This document shows positions 39,705 to 48,803 of a DNA stretch of 64,000 nucleotides, one piece after another (the stretch's first letter is position 1; the number at the start of each line of letters is the position of its first letter). The stretch is from positions 81,340 through 145,339 of the forward strand of contig JBGPHT010000001.1 of assembly GCA_041484525.1 (NCBI GenBank). Reading direction: 5' to 3'. Made by a program: the position numbers and the translations under genes. Under the pieces are notes generated by a model. The model was not told the origin of the DNA. It searched no databases and saw only the letters and a program-made list of their open reading frames with translations. This DNA is from JBGPHT01 sp041484525 (lineage in GTDB: Bacteria; Acidobacteriota; Terriglobia; Bryobacterales; Bryobacteraceae).

Positions 39705-40586
39705 TTGGACGGAGTCATCGTTGTCGACAAACCCGAGGGCTGGACCTCGCACGATGTGGTGGCGAAGATGCGCCGCATCGCGCAAACTAAAAAAATCGGC
39801 CACCTGGGAACGCTCGACCCCATCGCGACCGGTGTGCTGCCTCTGGTGATCGGCCGCGCTACGCGCCTGGCGCAGTTCTACACGCGCAGCGACAAGATCT
39901 ACGAAGGCGTGGTGCGGTTCGGCTGGGCCACCGATACCTACGACCGCGCCGGCAAGCCCGAAGGTCCCGCGGTCGAAGTGACGCTCGATCCGCAAGAGCT
40001 GGAGCGCCACCTGGAAGCATTCCGCGGCGAGTTCCAGCAGACGCCGCCGGCGGTGTCCGCCAAGAAAGTGGAAGGTCGTCGTGCCTACGAACTGGCGCGC
40101 CACGCGGTGGCGGTCGAGCTGGAACCGGTCTCAGTACACGTCTACGAGCTGGTGGCGCTCGAAGTCAGCGGCTCGCGTGCCCGCCTGCGCGCGCACTGCT
40201 CCGGCGGCACCTACATGCGTTCGATTGCGCACGACCTGGGAAAGGCGATGGGCTGCGGCGCCCATCTGGACGACCTGCGCCGTCTCGCCAGCGGCGAATT
40301 CGAATTGGAACATGCACGCACTATCCCGCAGCTCGAATCGCTCGCCGCCGACGATCGGCTGCTGGATGCCCTGGTGCCCGCGGCACAACTGCTGCCCGGC
40401 TTTCCCAACGTGTTTGTGGACGAGTTGACGGCCACGCAGATCCGCAACGGCCGCAACTTTCCGGCGTCGCCATTCCGTTCGCAGCCGGCCTCGCAGCACG
40501 TCAAGGCGATCACCCGCGAGGGCCTGCTGGTGGCCATCGGCGAGGCCGTGCTGCCCAATCTGTATCACCCCGTGGTCGTGCTGTAA
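39705..40586 (+). CDS. truB: tRNA pseudouridine(55) synthase TruB
   Basis: 293 residues from the TTG at 39705 (GAAGAAGG ahead). It converts U55 of tRNA T-loops to pseudouridine. GVIVVDKPEGWTSHDVV and IGHLGTLDPIATGVLPLVIG are family signatures; the Asp of GTLDP is catalytic. YEGVVRFGWATDTYDRAGKP, LEAFRGEFQQTPPAVSAKKV, RAYELAR and CSGGTYMRSIAHDLG follow in the expected order. The C-terminal PUA-like tail is present but short. It starts 3 bp after the methyltransferase gene. Confidence 0.95.
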   Translation: MDGVIVVDKPEGWTSHDVVAKMRRIAQTKKIGHLGTLDPIATGVLPLVIGRATRLAQFYTRSDKIYEGVVRFGWATDTYDRAGKPEGPAVEVTLDPQELERHLEAFRGEFQQTPPAVSAKKVEGRRAYELARHAVAVELEPVSVHVYELVALEVSGSRARLRAHCSGGTYMRSIAHDLGKAMGCGAHLDDLRRLASGEFELEHARTIPQLESLAADDRLLDALVPAAQLLPGFPNVFVDELTATQIRNGRNFPASPFRSQPASQHVKAITREGLLVAIGEAVLPNLYHPVVVL

Positions 40587-40597
40587 AATTGTTCCCA

Positions 40598-43297
40598 ATG
40601 AAACTACGACTTTCCGCCGCGCTCGTATTGCTCGCCGCCGGCATGCAGGCCGCTGTCCAATCGCCGGAGCAGTATTTCGGATTCCGCATCGGCAGCGACA
40701 AGAAGCTGGTCCGCTACGACAAGATCGTCGAGTACCTGGAGAAAGTCGCTGCCCAATCCGACCGCGTGCGCTACCACAACCTGGGACCGACCACGCTCGG
40801 CAACCCGTTCGCCATGCTCGAAATCAGCTCGGCCGAAAATCTCAGGAACCTCGACCGTCTGAGGGCTCTCGAGCGCAAGCTCTACTTCCAGGGCGGAGCA
40901 CCCACCGAGGCCGAGCGCGACGAAATCTTCCGCTCCGGCAAAGCCGTGGTGCTCATCACCAACAACATTCACTCGACCGAGATCGGCGCGTCCCAGATGG
41001 TGCTCGAACTGGTGCACCGCCTGGCTACCGAAGACTCGCCTTACATCCGCAAGATCCTCGACAACGTCGTCTTCCTGCTGGTGCCGTCGCTCAATCCGGA
41101 CGGCCAGATCATGGTCACCGACTGGTACAACAAGAATCTCGGCACTCCCAGCGAAGCCAGTCCGCTGCCGTGGCTGTATCACACTTACACCGGCCACGAT
41201 AACAACCGCGACATGTACCTCTTCTCGCAGAAGGAGAGCCGCATGACGGCGCAGATTTTGTGGCACGACTGGTTTCCCTCCGTCTGGCTCGACGAGCATC
41301 AGCAGGGTACCTCCGGCCCGCGCATCTTCACCATGCCGGCCACCGACCCCATCAACCCCAACGTGGACCCGCTGATCTACCGGCTGAACGCGCTGTTCGG
41401 GCAGTCGCAAGCCGCGGCGCTCGAGGCCGAGGGCAAGACCGGTATCATCTTTAACGCCACCTACACCAACTTCTGGCAGGGCGCGATGGCGTGGGCCGGT
41501 TGGTGGCACAACCAGGTCGGATTGCTGACGGAGGTCGCCAGCGCGCGCATCGCTACGCCGGTGGTCCAGCAGAAGGCCGACCCCACACGCGCGGCCGCGG
41601 GTGCCGCGACTGCAGCCGGTGGCCGCGGGGCCGCGACTGGTCCCGCCAATGCGCCCAACGACTTCGAATCCGAGCGCCGCCGCCAGTTTGAAAATCCCGA
41701 CGCGCCGCTGCCGCCGCCGCGCGACATCACGCCGCGCACCGAATATCCGCGCCCCTGGATGGGCGGCAAGTGGACCCTGCGCGACATCGTCGATTACGAG
41801 CTCATCGCCACCTTCGCCCTGCTCGAAACCGCGTCCGACCGGCGCGAGTCGCTGCTGCGGCAGATCTACGACATCAACCGCAACACCATCGAGGCCGGCA
41901 AGAAAGGCGAGATCGGCGAGGGCAAGGACAAGGCCTTCGCCGTCCTCATCCCGTTCACCGGCCAGCACGATCCGGATGAGGCTATCGAGCTGGTGGACAA
42001 GCTACTGACGGGTGGCGTCGAGATCTACCGCGCTACCGCCGAGTTCAAGCAGGACGGCAAGCCGTACCCCGCGGGCACGTTCGTGATTCCGTTCAACCAG
42101 GTCTTCGCGCGGTATGCCAAGGACCTGCTGGAGAAGCAGACTTACCCTGAAGTGCGGCGCGCGCCCAACGCCCCCGCCGAAGCGCCCTACGACGTATCCG
42201 CGTGGTCGCTGGGCATGCAGTTCGGCGTCAAGACCGAGTTCGCCAAGACCGAGTTGCCCGCCGCGCTGGCCCTCGAAAAGGTGACCGTCGCACCCAAGTA
42301 CGTGCTCTCCGCCGCTGCTACTGGCAACTCCTGGCGCTTTCCGTATAACGGCGCGCGTAGCGCCATGCTCGTGAACCGGCTGCTGAAAGCGGGCGCCAAA
42401 GTGAGCATGACGAAACCGGACGCCGGCGGTGTGCCGCAGGTCATCGCAGCCACGAAACCGGATGTCTGGACCAAGGCCGTCGAGGGCTTCGACGTGCGCT
42501 CCGGCACGGTGGCCGCTGCGAAGGCGCCAGTGCTCGCCACCGTCATCAACGCGCCGCGCGTCGGCATCTACCAATCGTACGATCCCAGCATGGACGAGGG
42601 CTGGACGCGCTTCGTGCTCGACCAATACGCGTTCGATTACACCAAGCTGCACAACCCGGACATTAAGGCCGGAAACCTGCGCCAGAAGTTCGACGCGATC
42701 GTTTTGCCCGATCAGCGCACCAACTCGATTCTCGAAGGGCTCGACTACAAGACCATCGTCGAGGAGTACCGCGGCGGCCTGGGCGACACCGGCTGGGAAT
42801 CGCTGCGCCAGTTTGTCGCCGACGGCGGCACGCTGATCTCGCTGGGCGAAGCTTCGAACCTGCTGGTGGACAAACTGCCGCTCGGCGTCAAGGATCTGAA
42901 GCGCGCGACCACTCGCGACCAGCACTTCGCGCCCGGCACCATCGTGAATCTGCAGGTGGATACCACGCACCCCATCGGCCGCGGTGTGGCGCCCGAGACT
43001 TTCGGGTTCTACATTAACTCGCCATTCTTCCAATTGACCGAGGGTTTCGCTTCGCAGAAGGTGAGCGTGGTGGCGCGGTATCCGAATACTAATGTGCGCG
43101 CCTCCGGCTGGCTGCGCGGCGAAGACCTGATGTACGGCCGCGCCGCCGTGGTGGCGATCGAAACTAATCCGGGGAAGGTGGTGCTGTTCGGCATCCGTCC
43201 GCAGCATCGGGCGCAGACGCACGCGACGCTGCCCTTGCTGTTCAACGCGCTCTACTGGTCGGCGGAAGGGGATCTGGCAACGGCAAAGGTACAGTAA
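40598..43297 (+). CDS. Secreted M14-family zinc carboxypeptidase
   Basis: About 899 residues. A signal peptide (MKLRLSAALVLLAAGMQAAV) precedes the M14 peptidase domain: zinc ligands H and E in NNIHSTEIGASQMVLELVHR, LNPDGQIMVTDWYN, DNNRDMYLFSQKESR, and the catalytic-type Glu in LLTEVASARIATPV. An alanine/glycine-rich insert (about 325-350, TRAAAGAATAAGGRGAATGP) follows, then a long C-terminal region with a class I glutamine-amidotransferase-like pocket (VGIYQSYDPSMDEGWTR ... LRQFVADGGTLISLGEASNL). This arrangement is common in acidobacterial secreted peptidases. The start at 40598 is the first ATG. Confidence 0.85.
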   Translation: MKLRLSAALVLLAAGMQAAVQSPEQYFGFRIGSDKKLVRYDKIVEYLEKVAAQSDRVRYHNLGPTTLGNPFAMLEISSAENLRNLDRLRALERKLYFQGGAPTEAERDEIFRSGKAVVLITNNIHSTEIGASQMVLELVHRLATEDSPYIRKILDNVVFLLVPSLNPDGQIMVTDWYNKNLGTPSEASPLPWLYHTYTGHDNNRDMYLFSQKESRMTAQILWHDWFPSVWLDEHQQGTSGPRIFTMPATDPINPNVDPLIYRLNALFGQSQAAALEAEGKTGIIFNATYTNFWQGAMAWAGWWHNQVGLLTEVASARIATPVVQQKADPTRAAAGAATAAGGRGAATGPANAPNDFESERRRQFENPDAPLPPPRDITPRTEYPRPWMGGKWTLRDIVDYELIATFALLETASDRRESLLRQIYDINRNTIEAGKKGEIGEGKDKAFAVLIPFTGQHDPDEAIELVDKLLTGGVEIYRATAEFKQDGKPYPAGTFVIPFNQVFARYAKDLLEKQTYPEVRRAPNAPAEAPYDVSAWSLGMQFGVKTEFAKTELPAALALEKVTVAPKYVLSAAATGNSWRFPYNGARSAMLVNRLLKAGAKVSMTKPDAGGVPQVIAATKPDVWTKAVEGFDVRSGTVAAAKAPVLATVINAPRVGIYQSYDPSMDEGWTRFVLDQYAFDYTKLHNPDIKAGNLRQKFDAIVLPDQRTNSILEGLDYKTIVEEYRGGLGDTGWESLRQFVADGGTLISLGEASNLLVDKLPLGVKDLKRATTRDQHFAPGTIVNLQVDTTHPIGRGVAPETFGFYINSPFFQLTEGFASQKVSVVARYPNTNVRASGWLRGEDLMYGRAAVVAIETNPGKVVLFGIRPQHRAQTHATLPLLFNALYWSAEGDLATAKVQ

Positions 43298-43321
43298 GAA
43301 GGCGAGAGGTAAAATCTAGTT

Positions 43322-43537
43322 ATGCGCAACGAGTTCACCGCAATCGTCGAGCAGGACGGACCTTGGTTCGTGGCATACTGCGCCGAGGTGCCAGGCGCCA
43401 ATGGCCAAGGCAAAACGCACGAAGAATGCATGGCGAACCTGCGCGAGGCGATAGCTCTCATTCTTGAACACAGGCGAGAGGAATCTCTGCGCGCTCTTCC
43501 CCCCGACGCCAAGCAAGAGCCCGTGATTGTTGGATGA
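43322..43537 (+). CDS. hicB: HicB-family antitoxin
   Basis: 71 residues, HicB partial-RNaseH fold: FTAIVEQDGPWFVAYCAEVP, GANGQGKTHEECMANLREAI. It neutralises HicA, and its own DNA-binding tail is absent, so it is the short version. Its TGA overlaps the start of hicA (ATGA). It lies just downstream of the M14 gene, in the same direction, separated by 24 bp, possibly within read-through. Confidence 0.82.
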   Translation: MRNEFTAIVEQDGPWFVAYCAEVPGANGQGKTHEECMANLREAIALILEHRREESLRALPPDAKQEPVIVG

Positions 43538-43725
43538 AACGCGACGGGCTTCTCCGGCATCTTCGCCGGTGTGGTTGCGTGCTACGTCGAGAAGGCAAAG
43601 AACATTCTCTATGGGAAAATCCACAGACGGGTCACGCTGAAGCTGTTCCTCGCCATTCCGAGATCGCCAACTTGCTGGCGAGGAAGATTTGCCGCAGACT
43701 ATCGATCCCGGATCCGCCAGGCTAA
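43534..43725 (+). CDS. hicA: HicA-family mRNA interferase toxin
   Basis: 63 residues. MKRDGLLRHLRRCGCVLRRE is the opening of the dsRBD-like fold; the catalytic His lies in EGKEHSLWENPQTG, and AVPRHSEIANLLARKICRRL is the conserved strand-helix (PRHxEI). HicA cleaves mRNA until HicB binds it. The start overlaps the hicB stop, the usual coupling for this toxin-antitoxin type. Confidence 0.85.
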   Translation: MKRDGLLRHLRRCGCVLRREGKEHSLWENPQTGHAEAVPRHSEIANLLARKICRRLSIPDPPG

Positions 43726-43783
43726 GAGTCGTTTTTGGGGGTCTTGCGGCTGGCGCAAAGGACTTCACGGGCGCAATTCGTAA

Positions 43784-44560
43784 ATGACCCTCTGCCCCCC
43801 ACTTGTGGCCTTTGCGGTGGAAACGCAAAAGCGCTTTATGTGTTATCTGACGGTACAAAATATCGGCAGCGTTCCTGCATATGAAGTGGAGTTCGAGTTC
43901 TCGCCGGAACCCCTTTGGGGTTCTGGCCGGCAAAAGCCACCGGCCCTTGAACGAGGCATGAAGTGTCTGCCGCCGGGCCAGAAATACTGGTTCTTGTATC
44001 ACACATTCTTTGAACTCCTAGCGAAGGACAGTCAGTGGCCTTCATCGCTTTCGATTGCGGTCAGCTATTTGCACCCTCAGCTTGCGCAGCGACTCCGCGA
44101 AGAGTTTCATATCGACCTAGAAGACCATCGCGAATCGACTGCTGTGGAGTCTGACGTGTACGTCGTGGGTGAGATCCTGGAAAAACACATTTCGCAATTG
44201 ACCAAGGAAGTACACGCGTTGAACGAAACCATGAAATCGTATTCACCAGTCGCGGGCGCCACTGGTGTGGACCTATCCTTCGCGACGCTTCAGGGACTTC
44301 GTCGGCTGTTGAAAGGAGAGGAGCCTGTTGAACCAATCAATCCTCGGCATGTCGGCTATCGGGCGTTTCAAGAGATCCTTGGCGTAGATATTGAGGTGGC
44401 GACCCAACTCGAGCGCCATTTTTGGAATTCTGGTAACACCGACGGCATAGAGAAAAGTTCTGGAATGACGGATCGAGCGATTGAAAGTTTCAATCGATAT
44501 TTCCGGCAAATGCCTCCGCACGAACCATCTCACGCCAATGGTGTTGACGGGACTGATTAG
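43784..44560 (+). CDS. Hypothetical protein
   Basis: 258 residues, visibly lower GC than its neighbours. The N-terminal half looks like a beta-sandwich (CYLTVQNIGSVPAYEVEFEF SP pattern), the second half is helical (VGEILEKHISQLTKEVHALN, a coiled coil; and QLERHFWNSGNTDG). No signal peptide or recognised family. Together with hicBA and a broken hicB it makes up a small accessory island between core genes. The start ATG at 43784 lies 58 bp after hicA. Confidence 0.6.
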   Translation: MTLCPPLVAFAVETQKRFMCYLTVQNIGSVPAYEVEFEFSPEPLWGSGRQKPPALERGMKCLPPGQKYWFLYHTFFELLAKDSQWPSSLSIAVSYLHPQLAQRLREEFHIDLEDHRESTAVESDVYVVGEILEKHISQLTKEVHALNETMKSYSPVAGATGVDLSFATLQGLRRLLKGEEPVEPINPRHVGYRAFQEILGVDIEVATQLERHFWNSGNTDGIEKSSGMTDRAIESFNRYFRQMPPHEPSHANGVDGTD

Positions 44561-44647
44561 GGAACGGCCATTTTAGTCTTGCAAGACGAGCAAATGCGGT
44601 TTCTCTCGCGCCGACCGAGAATATTAATGCCCTGCCGGTTGTCGGAA

Positions 44648-44927
44648 TTAGCCGTCTGTTCGAGGATTCGGCAAATCTCCGAACCTGAGAGAACTCGAAG
44701 CCCACCTAACCGGAACCTCAACCTGAGTCACGAAAACTTCTTTGTGAAAGCGCCGCGCGACCTCGGGCGGGCCGGCCGTTTCGAAGAACAGCGTGAATGC
44801 TTCGATGAGGTTGGTTCGCGCTTCTTCAATCGACGCACCCTCGCTCGCAATATCGAATCTGGACACAACGCCACGAATCCGTCGTCCTCGCGTTCGATAG
44901 TCGCGGTCAAGCGTCCGCTGCCTTCAT
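44648..44927 (-). pseudogene. hicB: Frameshifted HicB-like antitoxin
   Basis: The minus strand reads GRLTATIEREDDGFVALCP in one frame and FDIASEGASIEEARTNLIEA, FTLFFETAGPPEVARR and EVFVTQVEVPV in the next. The two halves join into a standard HicB-type antitoxin if one base is restored near 44864 (CCAGATTC in place of CCAGANTTC). No hicA lies next to it. The beginning also looks displaced: the ATG at 44927 is in yet another frame. Confidence 0.7.
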
Positions 44928-44942
44928 GGTCCGAGTCTACAC

Positions 44943-46445
44943 TTAATACCCGATCGCCTTCACCGCCGCCTCGCCCAGCCGCTCTCTGAGTTGCTCCAGA
45001 TACAAACTCGCGGGCTCTACCGCTTTTCCGGGAGAATCGAAGATCCCGACGGGCTCCGTCTTCACTTGTTCCCCCACGCATCCGATGCACCAGTTCATCG
45101 CGCCCGGCGGCGCCTGCACCAGCAGAAACGGAGACGTCACATTCCACGCCACTCCCCAGCCGATATCCCATCCGTGGCCCGACCCCGCCGTCTTGCGGTT
45201 CGAGAACGCGATCCCCGGCGCCCGCTCCGTCGATCCCTTCAATTGCGCGCTGTCCACCAGCAGTCCCGTGGCCCAGCGCTGGTGCGGCGCCACGCCGCGT
45301 TCGTCGCTTGAGAAGTTCAGCACCACATTCGGGCCTGTCACCGTAGCCTGGGTTACCACCGGCCACGTCCCCGCGCCCGAAACGCTGCACCGGTTCAGGA
45401 AAATCTGCGTCCCACTAATGGCGAAATCCGCCGGGGCCGCGGCGCCGCTGTGCGCGATCGAATGCACGATACGCACGCGGTCGAGCGTCACCCGTTTGGC
45501 GGCGGCGCCGGTCGTGACGCTGTTCTGCGTCTCCTGCACCGCGATGTCCCGAGCCCATGCTTCAATGGCGGTATCGATCAGCAGCACCGTGTACTGCCGC
45601 TCGATTATCGGCGTGTCGTCGGCCGGCGCCGCCACGCGCAAGTTCTCGACGCCCACGCCGGAGATGCGCCCCGGGAAGCTGTACTTCACGATCGTGGCGC
45701 CCGGCGGATTGAGATATTTGCCGTCGATCGAATCGCTCAGTGGCACGTCGAGCACGATCGTCTTCCCCGACACCGACTTCACCACGCGATCCGTGCGAAT
45801 CGAAGCGCCGGCCTTGATCCACGTCTGCGGCTTGCCGTCGCGCACCAGCGTGTCCATCCCCATGAAGTGTACCCACGCCTCGGTGACGGGCCGCTCGATC
45901 AACACCGTGTCGCCCGCTTTGAATCCCGCCGAATCGCTCACGTGGATCGAGACGGCGCCCGCGGGGACGTACGCATCCGCGATCGCCGCCGGCTCACCCG
46001 CCTTCCGCCACGAGCCCGATCCGCGGATCTCAAGGAAGCGGTGCGGCACTCCGGTGAGCTGGATGGTGGTGCCGCCATCGCCCGCGCCGCTGCCACGCAG
46101 CACCACTCCGCTCGCCGATATCTTGAGCGTGCCCGCCAATTCGTAGGTACCGGGCCGCAGCACCACGGCGCCGCCGGCCTTTGAAACCTCGTCGAGCGCC
46201 GCCTGGATCTGCGCGGTGTTGTCGCCCGCCGCCGCGCTCAACGTTTTCACGGCCGGCACATCCGGCAGTTTCACGCCGCCGCCTTTGTAGCCGGCGCTCG
46301 AGAAATCCATGATGCGATTGCCCTGCGCGTCGGCGCGGTAATGCAGTTTATGATCGGGCCCGAAGTAGACCCACTCGGACTTCGCTTGCGCCAGCAGCAT
46401 CGCGGTTGCCGGTACCAGAAGAACCAACCCTCGAAGAGATTTCAT
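44943..46445 (-). CDS. Secreted right-handed beta-helix (pectate-lyase-like) protein
   Basis: About 500 residues from the ATG at 46445 (signal peptide MKSLRGLVLLVPATAMLLAQ). The N-terminal core resembles Pectate_lyase_3: DNTAQIQAALDEVSKAGGAV, VLRPGTYELAGTLKISASGV, VLRGSGAGDGGTTIQLTG. The rest is a series of short beta-turn repeats typical of a parallel beta-helix. The substrate is unknown; a polysaccharide is likely. The start overlaps the stop of the upstream redox gene (ATGA), so all three genes of this stretch are one operon with the outer-membrane protein gene upstream. Confidence 0.78.
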   Translation of the reverse strand: MKSLRGLVLLVPATAMLLAQAKSEWVYFGPDHKLHYRADAQGNRIMDFSSAGYKGGGVKLPDVPAVKTLSAAAGDNTAQIQAALDEVSKAGGAVVLRPGTYELAGTLKISASGVVLRGSGAGDGGTTIQLTGVPHRFLEIRGSGSWRKAGEPAAIADAYVPAGAVSIHVSDSAGFKAGDTVLIERPVTEAWVHFMGMDTLVRDGKPQTWIKAGASIRTDRVVKSVSGKTIVLDVPLSDSIDGKYLNPPGATIVKYSFPGRISGVGVENLRVAAPADDTPIIERQYTVLLIDTAIEAWARDIAVQETQNSVTTGAAAKRVTLDRVRIVHSIAHSGAAAPADFAISGTQIFLNRCSVSGAGTWPVVTQATVTGPNVVLNFSSDERGVAPHQRWATGLLVDSAQLKGSTERAPGIAFSNRKTAGSGHGWDIGWGVAWNVTSPFLLVQAPPGAMNWCIGCVGEQVKTEPVGIFDSPGKAVEPASLYLEQLRERLGEAAVKAIGY

Positions 46446-47263
46446 AGCGCCTCCGCTAGCTCTCCACGATATTTCACCACGGGCGCCACCAGCAATCGCG
46501 CGGGGCTCCCCCATCGCGCACCCGGCGGATACACCAGCGCCGTGTCCCACAAAACGTCCTGCATGCGGAACGCGACCTTCCGTTCGCCGGCGAGCGCGTC
46601 CAGACGGGCGGCACCGCCATACCGGGCGGAGAGCTTGCGGTCGTGGTCCCAGAAATGGATGGCGCGCCGGTCCGGCACGTAGCCGGTGAGCGCCGGGCTC
46701 GGGCGGCCCCAATCGGTATCCAGCACCGGCTCCCACACCACGAACACGCGCACGTTGGCCGCGCCCTTCTCCCGCAATATTTCGGCGACTGCGGAGGCCC
46801 CCCGCAGACAGGTGCTTCAAGTGGGCGAGAGCAACACCACCATACGCGTCTGCGCGATAGCGGCGTCGAACTCATATGCCAGGTCGCGCTCGTCGAAATC
46901 GCGGAGATCGCTCGCCGCGTGGAAGGACGGCAGCCGCCCCGCCAGCAGCGCCGAGAAGACCTGCGGCACCGCCAGCATCCCCACCACGACCACGGCGGAA
47001 AACCACAACAGCACCGTGCGCACCCGCCGATAGCGGAACGCGCATCGGCCGCGGAAGTAGGTTTGAACGAATGCCAGCACCAGCGCCGCCGCGGAGAACG
47101 CCAGCAGCCACGGCCGCAGTTTTTCAGCAAACAACGAAGCGCCCGCCGAGCCCGCCGCGAACAGCAGTGTGCCGAGCGGCAGACAGCAGGTCAACGCCGC
47201 CGCCAAGCTCGCCAACGAGGCCAGTGCGGAGAGCACGGCTCCCCGCCCTTGCGTGTCGCTCAT
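46442..47263 (-). CDS. MerT-like/thioredoxin-like protein, candidate selenoprotein (in-frame TGA, UxxC)
   Basis: The frame runs 273 codons from the ATG at 47263 to a TGA at 46442-46444, interrupted only by a TGA at 46817-46819 (codon 149). The first part is a MerT-like membrane domain with three helices and a vicinal pair C26-C27 (LTCCLPLG). The part after the TGA is a thioredoxin-like fold: VVLLSPT-U-STC-LRGASAVAE, where the TGA replaces the first Cys of CxxC (C152 is the second), then VFVVWEPVLDTDWG and IHFWDHDRKLSA. Read-through is favoured because the frame continues for 124 codons with normal codon use, ends with an ATGA overlap to the beta-helix gene, and a hairpin follows the TGA. The alternative is a nonsense mutation or sequence error (TGC to TGA). 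The gene starts 7 bp after the upstream stop. Confidence 0.7.
46789..46816 (-). promoter_or_regulatory. Candidate bacterial SECIS hairpin after TGA
   Basis: Starting right after the TGA on the minus strand: 9 bases, then CTGCGG (46807-46802), a 7-base loop GGGGCCT and CCGCAG (46794-46789), a perfect 6-bp stem that lies within the coding frame. The loop opens with GG and starts 16 bases after the TGA, inside the 16-37 base window of bacterial SECIS elements. Supported by position and shape only. Confidence 0.5.
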
Positions 47264-47270
47264 GAAAAAA

Positions 47271-48725
47271 CTACCACGTGCCGATCCGCAGAACCATTCC
47301 GGCGCTCACCTGCAGCCCGCGCCCGTAGGACATGCCGCCGACGTTATCCAGATTGGAATACAGGTATTCGATGCGCGCCACCCGGATCGCCAGCGCATCG
47401 CTCAGCTTGTAGTCCACGCCCGTGCCCGCGGTGATCGCGAGGCCGCTCTTGTCCTCGCGGCGCGTGTATTGGTCGTGCAGCGTGTAGGACAGCTTCGGGT
47501 CCAGGTTCTGGTTGGCCTCTTCCACCGCCACCTTAAGGTCGGGATACAACTGCTCGTGCGTGATCTTCATTCCGCCCACCAGAAGGTGCGCGTAGGGCGA
47601 CCACCGGCTGGTCGAGAGTGGTGTCCAGCGTGGGCCGATCTGGTAAATCAGCGCGTCGCCGGTGACATCGGCCGGGAGGCCGGTCAGCTTGCAACCGCTC
47701 ACCGCCAGCGCCACTTCGAAATCGGGCGCGATGCGGTAGGCCGCGTCCGCGCCGCCACCCACGCATCCACCGCCGGCGAATTGCCGCCAGCTCGGCTCCA
47801 CGGCGAATTCGAACGTCGCTGCCTCCTTGACGCTGTCCGCCACGGGCGAGGTGTCTACCGCAGCCGGACGTTCCGTCTTCGGCTCAGGTGTGTATTGCAG
47901 AATTCCCGCGCGACTATCGCGATACCATGGCACCTTTCCCGCCATCAGGTTGGCGAAGCTGCGCGCCGGATTCAGTCCCGTGCGCAGCGCCAGCCGCACC
48001 CAACGATTACGCGTCTCACCTTCGATTGGCTTGATGACGTAGCGGTCGACCGCGTCCTCGCCCAACATCCAGGAGAGCCCGACGACCGGCGTGACCACGT
48101 GATCGACGAAGCCTTCCTGCGGGAAGTCTTTCTGGATGTGGCCGACCGAAGCCTCGCTGAGCGCCCCGATTTCGAACTGCTCGCTGAAGGCCCAGGCGAA
48201 CGCCGTGGCGCGCAGCTTGCCCTTCCAGTAATCGCGGCTCCGGCCGAATTCGGCCCGCTTGTATCGCGGATCGTTCAGCAGAAACAGCCTTCCCGAGATG
48301 GCGCCCTGAAACGGATGGCCCACATAGTTTACGTAGAACGGATCGCCGTCGGCCCATCCATGCAGGTTCAAGACCGACTGCCGGTACCCCTGCCCCAGAC
48401 CGAAACCGCCGGCGCGTGTTCCCGGTTCAGTGGCCCATCGGAACGCGTGCATCACGGCCACGAATCGAATGGACGCGGCGCCGAGACTTCGCCATTCGAC
48501 GTGGGCCGGCGGCGGCGTCACGCGAGCCGGTTTCGGGTCCGCGGGGCTCGGAACCGGCGAGGGAACGCCGTCGTCATCGCCGTCGGAATCCGCGCCTGCG
48601 ACACATGCGGCTACCGGGGATCGGGGGGCCAGCGGAGCGATTTCGAGCACAGGCGGGCGAGCGGTCAGCACCGGAGGAACCACAGGAACGGATGCGAAAC
48701 AGCCCAGCAGGATTTCGGCAAGCAT
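47271..48725 (-). CDS. Outer-membrane/periplasmic beta-rich protein
   Basis: 484 residues. The N-terminal leader is short (MLAEILLGCFASVPVVPP, with a lipobox-like GC) followed by a Pro-rich linker. The body has barrel-like strands: FYVNYVGHPFQGAISGRLFL, WKGKLRATAFAWAFSEQFEI, AYAHLLVGGMKITHEQ type, and it ends in W (AGMVLRIGTW). FYVNYVGHPFQG recalls the DUF3943-like motif of outer-membrane proteins. Its role is unknown. It heads an operon with the redox and beta-helix genes. Confidence 0.65.
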   Translation of the reverse strand: MLAEILLGCFASVPVVPPVLTARPPVLEIAPLAPRSPVAACVAGADSDGDDDGVPSPVPSPADPKPARVTPPPAHVEWRSLGAASIRFVAVMHAFRWATEPGTRAGGFGLGQGYRQSVLNLHGWADGDPFYVNYVGHPFQGAISGRLFLLNDPRYKRAEFGRSRDYWKGKLRATAFAWAFSEQFEIGALSEASVGHIQKDFPQEGFVDHVVTPVVGLSWMLGEDAVDRYVIKPIEGETRNRWVRLALRTGLNPARSFANLMAGKVPWYRDSRAGILQYTPEPKTERPAAVDTSPVADSVKEAATFEFAVEPSWRQFAGGGCVGGGADAAYRIAPDFEVALAVSGCKLTGLPADVTGDALIYQIGPRWTPLSTSRWSPYAHLLVGGMKITHEQLYPDLKVAVEEANQNLDPKLSYTLHDQYTRREDKSGLAITAGTGVDYKLSDALAIRVARIEYLYSNLDNVGGMSYGRGLQVSAGMVLRIGTW

Positions 48726-48803
48726 CGTAGTGGTTAAACCCCAATTCTATCGTGACGGCCGCGCCGCCCGCCGCCGCCGATGTGAACCGATATACTTTGG
48801 ATC

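Noticed and set aside
40604..41968. Minus-strand 454-codon frame opposite the M14 peptidase gene
   Set aside because: Shadow of the peptidase gene; no supporting motif or start signal.
46442..46777. Separate short gene on the minus strand downstream of the TGA at 46819
   Set aside because: It would lack a start with a ribosome site and would split a thioredoxin-like fold at its active site; the upstream frame continues into it in phase.
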